A DNA stretch of 64,000 bases, taken from contig OZ025249.1 in NCBI GenBank assembly GCA_964019135.1, forward strand, positions 33,307,759-33,371,758. The letters run 5' to 3'. Shown here piece by piece: positions 38,465 through 49,540 of this stretch (position 1 is the stretch's first letter; each line of letters begins with the position of its first letter). The notes under the pieces were generated by a model. That model had not been told where the DNA came from. It worked only from the letters and a program-made list of their open reading frames with translations, and did no database searches. Source of the stretch: Arenicola marina (lineage: Eukaryota > Annelida > Polychaeta > Arenicolidae). The position numbers and the translations under genes were made by a program.

Positions 38465-40587
38465 ATTCCCATTTGTAGATATTCCTTGCATGATGGAACC
38501 CATGGTTTACACTATCTATGACACAGGTACAGTCATAGCGATGAAAGATATAAAAGAATGTTAAGAATTTTGGCGTTTCATCCACAACCCACTTGCTGGG
38601 GAGGATCAAAACACGGAAACGAGGCGCAGCCGGTCATGTGACCGGAAATTTACAAAGTGTCATTGAGGGGATCGCTTGGTTTTTCACTGGCTTCGAAACT
38701 TTGTATCCGGATTGCCAACCGGCTGGCTTGAGATTATGATGACCTGCGTGCCGGACCTGCGTGTTTCTTTGAAAAACCACACCCTAGATACAAGGAAGAC
38801 GTGTCTATTAATCCCAACAACCTCAAGGGCCAAACGGACTATATTTACTTATATGTCTTGCACATCCGGTAAAGGGTACGGCTGAAGGACAGAAATTAAT
38901 ATCATAATTATAGCATAACGAAGCTGATGAAGCAGGAGATAGACATCACTCATTATCTAAGTAAAACTTCAGAACTCAAAAGGTAACTGTCATCACCGTT
39001 CAATTCAATGTAAGCCAACCACCTATTTCAGGGGGCACAACTGTAGGAGCCACAACTGTTACCTCAATGACCCTGGGCTAGCTGGCTATACTAACACAAA
39101 AACTAAGAGGGGTGACCCCGCCGGGGAACATCATTGATACAAGACCACATATACGGATATGGGGTGCATGGCCGCCTGGCATAGTCATCGGTACGTTACG
39201 TGCACGGGATCTCGCCACTGGTTCTTATGACGTGGCGAGATCCTGTGGTTTTACGCATGTCATTATATTAGCTGCATGCTTCATTTTCTCAAGGTTGACA
39301 TCAAAGCGTCGATCACTCTTGTAGTTTACCGCGCGATGTATAATTATTCACATTATCAAATTGCCGCGTCGTATTTTGAGTATACACATGCATGCGCTTC
39401 AGGTTTGACGTAATGCCAGATCTGTCATATTTAAGCTGATTTAGGTACCTAGAGCAAAATGAACACTTAATTACATTCAAGCACGTGATCACCTCATATA
39501 TGGCGTTCCTGCTATTCCCTATACCACGCTAACGGGCTTTTCTTATATTAAGTTCCATGCGAGGGCGTATCTACGGGGAGAGGGTGTTGCGGTAATGCAT
39601 TGTCACCCCACCCCCCCTTGTCAAATTCATATAGATCCGCCCCTGAGTACCCTAATTATTGTGTGACAATCTGAGTGTGAATTTTAAAAAAAGACTAAGG
39701 GCTTGCAAAGTGGACTATCTGGCATGAACCATATATATGTATATTACTAATAAACGATGTGTCTTCTGTGAGATCGATGCCTAATATAAACTTCCACTAT
39801 TAATTACTATCTATAGGAATTTAATTTCTGATAAAGTTGCATCCCGTGTACGACCTTAATCACTGTGCTACGGTAGGCGTAGGATGGTGGTTTTTCAGCT
39901 TAATTTCATTTCAGTAATCAAGTATTCTGATTTACTTTGCGACAGTTAGGTTCATTGGTGGCAGAACAAGCGAAACTGAGACTGGTCGGAGCTACTATAA
40001 GGGTATGGACATCGTTAGGATCGGCCCCTCCCGAGCCTGAAAATTGAGCGGACCCATGCAGGTACCAGAAATGTACAATAGAAGGACCCATTGGTGTACC
40101 AAAATGTACCAAAAGACAGCCTTTCCAGCCTCAAATCGCCATGCAGCATGCAGACACTTACCCTGAGATATCCCCCGGGTGTCCGACTTGTGTGGCTTAT
40201 AATACCCTCATGCTGGTTCGCACAGTTTCTGGAATCAGATGCCATCGTGGTGGCCCATTCCATCTCGGACGTCAGCACCACAGCTAGGAATCGATTCCAA
40301 AAACCTTCATATCGTGTATGTAAAGATCCACGGGAGAGGGCGGGGGGGAGGGGGGGGGAGGGGGGAGGGTCGTATCGCACCGTTCTAATACTATTACCTA
40401 CCTATATGGAACCACAATTCATCAGTTCTGTGGGATAACGTTATCAGCAATTTAGTTCTGTAACCATGCAGGTATCTTTGTTGATCAGAAATGTCCATGC
40501 TAAAAGAAAGGTCGGCTCTCCCAAACGTTATACTGGGCGTTCATATAACACGTATATACACGTACCCTCCCTCCCCACTGTGTGGGG

Positions 40588-40780
40588 CCGGCGCGGTGGC
40601 TCAGTGGGTTAGAATACTCGCCTTGAGTGTTCTGGCGACCTGAAAGCCGGATAAAGCTCCCATGTCCTTCTTCGCAAAGAGTAGGGGGTTACCCCCGGGA
40701 CATGGCTCCACTCATCCTTCGTTCTCCCATTGACGCGATATGACCAAAAGTGGTTAAAGCGTCCTGAATATACAACCAAT
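40588..40780 (+). mobile_element. SINE family B with tRNA-like head
   Basis: Starts ggccggcgcggtggctcagt, then gggttagaatactcgcc (A box). The gataaagctcccatgtcctt and cattgacgcgatatgaccaa body follows and ends at cgtcctgaat. The B box is degenerate. Confidence 0.82.
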
Positions 40781-41107
40781 CCTTCCCACTGTGCGGCGCT
40801 GTTAGTTGTCCGTCTGTTGGCCTTTACCACCGGCAATTTAGTTGCAAATGGGTTAATATGGACAATTTGTTCTTGCTAAACATCATTCAGAATGGCAAAT
40901 TTGTGATTATATATGAACGCATTTTGCTGAACGACAATGATAGAGTCCCACTTACGGTGAGCGTGGGGGCCTCCCTGTGGTGTAGCGTGTAGTGGCCAAC
41001 CTACATAAACTTTAGTCCCGTTACGTCTCAGTTTTAACAGGTGTCCAGTCGTACCGCCCTCCTTGCCTGAGAACCACCTCACAATTAAGGTTAATTGGGG
41101 CAAACAG

Positions 41108-41265
41108 TGAACCTACCCTAGAGCTACCCGACTACAATATGGGTTCTGGATTCGAACTAGGGCCCAGACACTTAATCTGGGTCATTTTCATCCATTCATC
41201 GTCCCGGGAGGTTCCTTGGCTCAATTTAGCCCTTGGTGCACAGAAAAGCGGCCCAAACACCATGC
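41108..41265 (+). mobile_element. SINE family A, partial
   Basis: The B-box part (tctggattcgaactaggg), cgtcccgggaggttccttgg and ctcaatttagccc..tggtgcaca are the plus-strand equivalent of the copy near 29.8 kb. The 5' head is missing. Confidence 0.7.
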
Positions 41266-42002
41266 ATCAACGCATTTTATTTCCACGAATGAGCCGCATG
41301 CAGATCACTGCCGTCATGCATCGAAAGACCGCTAGAATCTGTTTTTGAAATAACATCCGCTCCCTATAATTTCGTCATTCCGTGGACCAGTGTGGACCTG
41401 GTTGCTGAAGGTGAGTGGAAGTTTATCGTCAAGTTGTACTGATATAGCAAGCGGTATGGGCAGGATTACGACTGCAATCTATTATGAAAACATCAGTTTC
41501 TACCTAAAGTATATATATGGATTCTTACTGACTGAACTTACCCTGAATCTCATGTAAACTCCATGTAAACTTTCAGCAATGTCGCATTGCCATTGCGAAG
41601 GCGCGTGTTTACGCTCGTGGCAGATAATGTTAATGAACCGCGTGAGCTTTGTGCATAACTCACGTACTTCATTATTGCTACAATTCTACTGACATATTGG
41701 TATGAAATTCCCCTAGTTAAGAAGTTATTCAAATGTAGGCTCAGACTTGTTTGATTTGAAGGCTTGCCAAACATGTTGTTCAGCTGTTCAGTGTGTGACC
41801 TTCACCGCTACTGCGTCATACAGCCCATCCCACCAAACAACCAATCGCGTGCTGCTTTGAGGACACACCCCCATGACCTTCGTTTCGAGATAAACAAATG
41901 CATGCACGTCGACATGTTAGTTTGGCGAAAGAGCTCGGTGACGAAGGCTACGTTATAGTTAGAGAACTTTCGCTGGAAAAATGTGACGTAAGCAACTGCT
42001 GC

Positions 42003-42613
42003 TTATATATTGTACATCTGAGTCTACTTTGGCATAAACCCCATTGAGCTGAACTTGACCAGAACTGGCAGAAAAATAATCTAAGCTTTGTTTACTTCAT
42101 TCACACTGACAGAGTCACAGCTGCAGCACCATCAACATTGAACATTGAAGGTACCACACCCACTGGTTCCACCTATTAACACTTGATCTATAGGTAAGGG
42201 AACTTATAACATTTATTATCTTGACATGTAATTATTTATTTTAAGTCTTATTAGCCTTTATTTTTGACTTCAGTTTACAGGTTTATATAACTCTATTTTA
42301 TGAACCATTATTTTTGACTTCAGTTTATTTAACTTTCAATCAAGATTAAAAGATATATATTTTGATTTATAATGAAGTATTACTAATATAATGTTATAAA
42401 ATATTTATTTAATTATCTCAAAAGTAGTCTGTTAAGTTAAAAGGTATTGTATTTTGTATTTAATAATATATAATTAATATTTATATGTATATAATTACAA
42501 TATCATATTATTGTCTTATCATATACAGATATCAAGCAACTGAAGAGATATATTTCTACTGAAGGAATTTTAAACTAAGTTTGAGTAATAATCCGCTTGA
42601 TACAACTGACAAG
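42003..42613 (+). promoter_or_regulatory. Probable promoter and spliced 5' leader of the dehydratase gene
   Basis: A TATATATT stretch near 42,005 could be a TATA box. A donor-like GTAAGG at 42,194 and an acceptor ATATACAG ending at 42,528 would give a noncoding first exon and a leader of 85 bases before the ATG. No transcript evidence is available. Confidence 0.35.
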
Positions 42614-42745
42614 ATGAGTGGGACAAGTGATGAGGACCTGAAGGATATTTTCTGTGATCCACTGAATCCCATAGTAGTGCAGTTTCAAGAAGTCAGTGCT
42701 GCAGCTTACAAAATTAAAGGTGGAGTGGAGAGGACGCCATGCACA
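42614..42745 (+). CDS. Dehydratase exon 1
   Basis: Start [11 protein letters not shown], then [20 protein letters not shown] and PCT, the family N-terminal helix. It ends in phase 0 at GTAAGT. Confidence 0.93.
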
Positions 42746-45700
42746 GTAAGTTGATCCCTGTTGGAATTTGCTAAAAAGTATTATGCATATAATAATATGG
42801 ATAAGAATTTTAGATTTTTGCCATGCCTGTAACATTAGCTTAAAAACTAACATTTATCAAAGATAGAATATGTATCATTGCTTAAGGATATGGAAATGTT
42901 TCCATTGGGTAAAAAAGTAAGAAGATTATAACTGGATCAAGACAGAATTGATTTTAGATATACAAGATATATTAATGCTGTATTGGCGCTGGCATGTATT
43001 ATATCATACATGATCTATTTTGTATTGCTTCAGAAATCACATATGTCAAGCCTCACTGGTATGGAAATCTTCTTCAAGAAAGAATTTTTGCAATATACTG
43101 GAAGGTAAGCTTCATGCATTGGCAATTTTTTTGCAATAATAGCTTTCATATTTTAGTAACTGTTCTGCAATTTGGCAATTTCATGATGTAATGGACTAGT
43201 AAATGTTATGTCTTACATTTTGAGACAATGCTTCTTTGTTTATAAGTTTTGAACAGTTACTGGCAATGCTTATTTCATTCTAGTTTCAAAGAGAGAGGAG
43301 CCAGATACACTCTCATGATGTTGCCACCTGTAAGTACCATACATATGTTACTTTTTTGTGTATTTCACACTTATCAGATATGTTATTCTTTTAAAGGCTG
43401 AAGTTTATGCATGTAATTAATGGCTCACAGCTTTTGTTTGTTAATCAAATTGTTTATTTTTGTGTAAGCCAACAAATAATTAAGATGATTGGATCTAGGT
43501 GAAAATTGCGGGTTCCATTTTGGTACCCAGGTGTGGTGACTTTGTAGTGAGTTTACTGTATGTATTTATTCAATACAAATCAATGATCAATTAGAATGCT
43601 TCCAAAAAAAAAGCGTTTCATTTCATAAGCAAATGCTGCTTCATTCAGAGCAGTTAAATATCACTGCTTACCAGGTAGTCAGACACCTACAATCCCATGC
43701 TTTCATTTACTGAGTTAGAATCCCATGAACACAAAGGCTTATTACCTTATTCTAAGATGACCAACAAGACTACAATCAGTCTGTTACACTGTAGTTTGCT
43801 CGTTCTGTTTGTATGGCCTGACCTGGCCTGACATGGTTATAACCAATGCCAACAAGCAACTGTCTGGTTGAAAACCGGGCAGGCACCTCGGTCTGAGCAA
43901 GGTCCTTAGTCTGAGTAGTCCTTAGTCTAGGCAGGCTCGCCCGCCCGCTCTTCCTCATAGACATTACGGACCCCCCCCCCCCATCCCTTAACTACTTGAC
44001 TGATATGTTGATTGATTGATCCATGCAGTCTGTTTTGCCCTAAGTGGCGACAAACGAACAGAACTAGAAATGAGGAGAAGATCGCGAGCTAGGCGCTTAC
44101 TATCCCAGTTTGAAGTCCCTACTACAGATATATCCCACCATTTTATGCGCTGTATTCCCGCGTCGTATTGTCGTCATGACTACGTTTAGGAACTGGAAAC
44201 CTTGATCTTATACAACCGGTCGGAATATTTTTCTTAGTCAACATGTTTTTATATCTTTTTCCTGGGTCACTAGGTGTAACAGTTCCATATTTGCCTGTGT
44301 TTCATGTGTTGTTGTATCATGACTGAACTAAACGGCTGATGCGTTTGTGGGTCATCCGCCTCTGTGCAATTAAAGTCTATTTTGGGTACGATAAATAAAA
44401 AAATGACTGATAAACAAGAGGAGTTAAGTTTACCCTTGATGACACAGTTTCCTACTTTGTTTATCCAATAGTGGCGTTAACCTTGTGGCTATCAACGTCA
44501 GAGTTACTACCCTCTGGCCTCTTATCTCCTACAAAGTCGCTGTCCCCCTGTAATGCGCTGCACCGCGAAGACCACAACAAGGTCCAAGTAGTTGTACCCA
44601 TCTAATATAATGGGTGCAAAATACCCACGCTACATGTCAACATTTCGCTACATTGTCAACATCGCCGTCTTGACTCTGCGACTTAATCGCATCGTTGTCT
44701 TTAATCTTTCCAACGAGCAATAGTAAGGAACACTTGATGTGGTGATTCATGTGTGTCCTTCGCCCACGCCTCGCCGTGAGACACTCACATATAAAAATAT
44801 AATGTATATGGGGTGAGGATACCATCTGTCGCTATAGCCACGAAGACCTACCAGTATCTTCACCCCTAGATAACAGATAATAATCGTTTGTTTCTTGTTG
44901 ATCTGGTTTCAAGTCATGAGTCACTCCACAGTAAACCTATGGTGCGAACTTGACTTACTTGTTTTTACAAGTAAGACTAGTGTCCACATTGAACACTAAC
45001 CTGTGCCATGTGGAAACTTTTTTGGATTCCGAGATGTGTTGTTGAGCTCTTTGGGGGACACCACTAACACGGTTTCCAACCATATCTGATTAGCTAATAT
45101 ATTCAATACTCTCACCAAGTGAAACCTGTGTGAAATTGGGGCTTTGGGCCTTTGTGTCAGTTCAACGTCCCACAATATGACCTGTACATGGTAAAGAGTC
45201 GTACTTAAACCTATCACCTTGTCCTGTATATAATCTTCGCCGCACAATATTACCATGCAAATGTTGGTGGAGTTCTACAAACATGTTTGTTTACCACCAA
45301 TGTAGGACCAGAAGAAGAAGGGTGTGATTGCGGCGAGCGCCGGGAACCACGCCCAGGCTCTGGCCTACCACGGCAAGGAGCTGGGCATCCCGGTCACGGT
45401 CATCATGCCAGTCATAGCCCCCATCATGAAGGTCCAAAACTGTCGCGGTCACGGCGCCAACGTCGTCGTCTTCGGCCAGGACATTAACGAGGTAGGTCGC
45501 AATAGATGTCTCCGTGCCAGCTTAGTGGGTCTGACCTGTGTGGGCATGGCCCGGTGGGATGGGAGAGCCACTGTTATACGATACCAGGCGTAAAAAGTTG
45601 ACACTGAAAGCTGCAACCATTAACGTTAATTAAAATACGATGCTGTACATTTAGATTTTTTTAAATGACTTCTCTTCCACAGTCCAAGGCTTACGCCATG

Positions 45701-48700
45701 ACAGTGGCAAAGGAGAACGGATTACTCTACGTCAACGGGTAAGTGAAATCTTTCGATTATTTTGCGTTTTCGATTATCTTGACCCGACAATTGGATTTGT
45801 AAGATAATAGCCATTTACCTCCAGCGCGTGGGACTTTAACATTGGTTCAGGTATTTCCGCATTATCTTTGTGCATATAGTTGGTTTTAAGCCTCGAAAAA
45901 AAGAAAGCTCAGTGAAGCTAATTTCTTGATGTACATGTATATGCTCATTTGAATTGTTTACTATTTCATGAATATCTAAATATATGAAAAAATAACTATC
46001 CAATAGCTGCCAATGCCTGGATGCGAAGTACGTCCTGTTGCCACTACATTGTCTGGAGGTATATGCGAGCTTCTTGTACGTTAACGCACATCTCTAGCGT
46101 CCATCTTGTGTCCCAGGTACGACCACCCGCACATCCTGGCCGGCCAGGGCACCATGGGTCTGGAGATCGTGGAGCAGGTTCCAGACGTAGATGCCGTCAT
46201 CATACCGGTCGGGGGCGGGGGGATGATAGCTGGAACAGCCCTGGCCATCAAAAGTCTCTATCCAAATGTCAAAATTATCGTAAGTATGGTCAAAATCATG
46301 TCAATCGCATGCCGACTGACCATAATGGTATAAATACCAATTATTTACTTCATTTCCTCTTTTTATAAATGTACCGGTATTCGAATGGCATCTCCTGCTG
46401 TAAAGTTCCGCCAAATCAAGCAAGAAATCGAATGTCAAACTTGACGTGTGTATGTACCTGTATATGATTCGCCTACCCTCCTGTTGCATTGTGACACTGG
46501 ACGGTTTCAGGGGGTGGAGTCGGAGCGCTGTCCCAGCTTCACCGCATCCATGGAAGCTGGTAAACCGGTGTACACCAAAGCCGCTTCTACACTGGCCGAC
46601 GGTAAGCCCCACGCTCATGCCCCCGCCACCCCTCCAGCCCCTCCATGCCTTCTTTCACATGCCCTGGTCGTCACATTCATTGCATTGCAAAAAAGTTGCC
46701 GAATACATTCAAATGTTATCAAGCTGACGGAACCTTTGACGAGGCTTCATGGAATATGTGATCTTTATGTGATCTTTATTGGCGTACCATTACGACAAGA
46801 CTCCAAACCGTACCTAGTGGTATCTAATGGTTCAGTTATTATCCTTCAGGGCTGGCCGTTCCGCTGGTGGGAGTCAATTCCTTCGCCACTGCAGCCCCTC
46901 TCATTGACAAAATGGTCGTTGTAAGGTAAGCCTGTGCCAAATACTCATTTTCTAAATTTCCCTGTTAGCTAAAAATCGTTGTCAGACATGTATTTCGCAG
47001 TGTTATAATGCATCCAAAAGTCGTATCTTAAACAAGAAATGCACTTTCTGCCAGTTCATTGTCTTATTTCATTATGGTCAGCACATTGTCCTGTTTTGCT
47101 TCATCAATTCGCAGTTGGAATCATATTGTCGTGTCTTACTTCCTCAGTTCGCAGTGAGAACCAGGTTGTCCTGTTTTACTTCATCAATTCGCATTTGAAA
47201 TCATGTTGTCCCTTTGGTGTGTTGCCAGTGAGGAGTACATCGCCCTGGCGATCCTGCGGCTGGTCGAGTTGGAGAAGGCCGTGGTGGAGGGGGCCGGGGC
47301 CACCGGTCTGGCCGCCGTCCTTGCCGGCCTCGTTCCCGAACTCAAGGGCAAGAAGTGAGTTGGCAGTCAATACTAGTGTTATAGCCAATCTCGTAACGCT
47401 AGATGACAGTGAGGTTACAATTATGGCTAATATGGGTACTGCTGTAGTAGTTTCGGTTCTATTTAAAGCTGCTCATATGGCAGGTTTCCACTTGCAATAT
47501 AAGCTTTTCGTAATGTACTAGAGGCAGTGTTATCAGAACCACATCTTCGTGGTAAAAGGCAATAAACGATATGAATTTGAAGCTGCTCGTATAGCAATGA
47601 GAACGCCACTTCCTATGAGAAACATTTTAAATCTGACACGGTGGAAATAATTTAGTGAAGTCCTTATTGCATAGAGACAAATCTTATATGTACAAGAACT
47701 AAAAAGGAGATGCAGTTAGAGACATTTGACTGGTACACGTTTATGTGCGAAATGGTAACATTTGTTCTGTACTACATCATAAAAGTGTTGGGGCGATAGA
47801 CATGAGAATGTATATACCTGGTACATGTCTTAAAGAGCTGACACTGAAACAAATAGAATAATTCCACGAAACGATATGAAATTCCTTATGCGGAGAGAAA
47901 AATACTGTATGGGTATCCTCAATTTCTATATCGCTTTGGGTTTCTTAATTATGTTCAGAGTGGTGATTCCGCTGTGTGGCGGTAACATAGACACCACTGT
48001 GCTGGGACGGTGCTTGGAGCGAGGGCTGGCGGTCGATGGAAGGCTCTGTCGCTTCCTCGCCACGGTCTCAGACAGGCCGGGCGGAATTGCCGAACTCACG
48101 CGGTGCATCGCCAGCGTTGGTGTCAGGTGAGTGTGTACAGTTTCACAAGTGATAAAACGACAGTGTTTATTTGCCGAACTCACTAGATGCATTCCCAGGT
48201 ACCCATTCCCTACATACCGTTACTTAAACACTAATAGATGTACATAGACTAGAGAGGAGACGAGGCTTAAGGCATAGCGACCAGGAGGATTAACATTGGA
48301 CGTTAAGTAGTGATTCCGTCGGCGGAAAGAACTTCTATTTGCATGATGCGCACCTCTTGGATCGGATATTGATCGGTTGCTATATTAATTTTTAATTTTC
48401 TTCTTTCCAGTCTAAAAGACATTTTCCACGAAAGGGCTTGGCTGAAGGGAGATATATTTTCTGTTCAGGTAAGCACACATTATCTTCACGCACGGGCTAA
48501 TTATTATACCATACATTTCTTGTTTCATTTTGTGTTTTTGAGTCACCAATTCACTTCCAGTATAAGAGTATGAAGATAGTGGGATATCAATTCTATCGCT
48601 CTCCCACTAGATGGCGCTTGCCCGCCCACGTGTCTAAAGAGCAATGTACCATTCAATGTACCATTTATTCGGCCTTCCATACATATACATTTCACGTACG

Positions 48701-49053
48701 ATTCCTGAACTGTGCGGATATGCAATTGATAAACACATGTATATTTAGCTCTCACAAAACGATAAATGCGTGTTTCTAGTGTATGCCATGATTTGTTGTA
48801 AAGCTCATCTGAAACTTAAGTTGTATATACCTTTAAGTTTGAAGTTTCTCAGAATTTTCAGAAAATAATTACATTATTTAGAGAAAAATAATTCTAATTA
48901 ACGTTCCAATGATGTTTAAATTTTTTTGGTTGTCCTGTCCCTCCACAGGTTAAATGTGTGGTGGAGACCAAGGGACCTGAAAACTCAGCAGAGCTGGAAA
49001 AACTGCTCCGTTCACAGTATACACACGTCTCCTTCGGTCCCCACATTGTGTGA
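42614..49053 (+). CDS. L-threonine/L-serine dehydratase with ACT domain (complete, 12 exons)
   Basis: Exons 42614-42745, 43034-43104, 43284-43329, 45306-45491, 45683-45738, 46117-46279, 46511-46601, 46850-46925, 47229-47354, 47959-48126, 48411-48468 and 48949-49053 join in frame to 425 residues. The fold-type II PLP enzyme signatures are clear: SFKERGA with Lys70 as the expected Schiff-base lysine, SAGNHAQ (94-100), the glycine-rich PVGGGG phosphate loop (194-199), EGAGA in exon 9 and CGGNID (322-327). The C-terminal ACT domain (about 345-420) begins [17 protein letters not shown]. Such enzymes deaminate threonine to 2-oxobutyrate, or serine to pyruvate. The ACT domain usually gives allosteric control by an amino acid. 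No targeting peptide is evident, so a cytosolic enzyme is likely. A serine racemase normally lacks ACT, so dehydratase is preferred. Confidence 0.95.
43034..43104 (+). CDS. Dehydratase exon 2
   Basis: [20 protein letters not shown] then YTG, leading to the lysine loop. Confidence 0.93.
43284..43329 (+). CDS. Dehydratase exon 3 (PLP lysine)
   Basis: A 46-base exon encoding the [16 protein letters not shown] segment with the catalytic lysine, flanked by TTCTAG and GTAAGT. Confidence 0.95.
45306..45491 (+). CDS. Dehydratase exon 4
   Basis: Sixty-two codons with [20 protein letters not shown] and [12 protein letters not shown]. It follows a 2-kb intron. Third positions are much richer in GC than in exons 1-3. 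Confidence 0.96.
45683..45738 (+). CDS. Dehydratase exon 5
   Basis: [18 protein letters not shown] plus a split glycine codon. Confidence 0.93.
46117..46279 (+). CDS. Dehydratase exon 6 (phosphate-binding loop)
   Basis: [20 protein letters not shown] and [20 protein letters not shown], the cofactor phosphate site. Confidence 0.96.
46511..46601 (+). CDS. Dehydratase exon 7
   Basis: [20 protein letters not shown] then [10 protein letters not shown], ending in phase 1. Confidence 0.94.
46850..46925 (+). CDS. Dehydratase exon 8
   Basis: [20 protein letters not shown] then MVVV. Splice sites are CTTCAG and GTAAGC. Confidence 0.93.
47229..47354 (+). CDS. Dehydratase exon 9
   Basis: [20 protein letters not shown] then [13 protein letters not shown], the conserved EGAGA helix. 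Confidence 0.95.
47959..48126 (+). CDS. Dehydratase exon 10 (CGGN and ACT start)
   Basis: [20 protein letters not shown] joins the catalytic core to the ACT domain ([16 protein letters not shown]). The usual SGGN serine is a cysteine here. Confidence 0.94.
48411..48468 (+). CDS. Dehydratase exon 11
   Basis: [19 protein letters not shown], the ACT domain helix and strand. Confidence 0.92.
48949..49053 (+). CDS. Dehydratase exon 12 (stop)
   Basis: [20 protein letters not shown] then [14 protein letters not shown] and TGA. Confidence 0.94.
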   Translation, partial: VKCVVETKGPENSAELEKLLRSQYTHVSFGPHIV

Positions 49054-49513
49054 ACCACCCAGCCACCCAGCCAACGAACTGATTACCCGAGTCCAGTATT
49101 CCCCGCGCGTGTGTCACGTGGCCTTTATTTGTGTTGGACATCTGGGGATGTGCAATGGTCGGTGTCGCCGCTCCTTGAAGTCGATGCTGGATCGACTGGT
49201 GGAACCTCAACATCTTGTGGAAACCACTCTGTATTATAGCTGCCACGGAATCATCTCCTGATGAACCCAAAAAAACTGTTTCTTGTTCGGAATTATCGTG
49301 CGAATGAGGCGGTGGATTGGATGTGTGACCTGCTTGTGGCCACGGCGTCAAACCCTGAAGATTCCTTTGTACGACTTGCTATGTGTATTATTGGTAAACA
49401 ATGGAAAGATGAACGAATGTCTGAGAAGAGCGGTTTTGTTGTCGCCGTGTTGACTGATCTTGTTATTACAATATAATCACCCTATTATGTAACTTTAGGG
49501 TAACATAGACATA

Positions 49514-49519
49514 AATAAA
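49514..49519 (+). terminator. Poly(A) signal of the dehydratase gene
   Basis: AATAAA lies 460 bases after the stop codon, followed by T/G-rich sequence. Confidence 0.7.
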
Positions 49520-49540
49520 TGCTTTGTCTTCATGATTTGA

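Larger units (their letters stand above)
38465..42002. other. Intergenic region between divergent genes
   Basis: No gene recognised. SINE copies lie near 40,588 and 41,108. G-rich and C-rich runs lie near 39,600 and 40,340. It should contain promoters of both flanking genes, but no core element could be assigned for the minus-strand gene. Confidence 0.5.
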
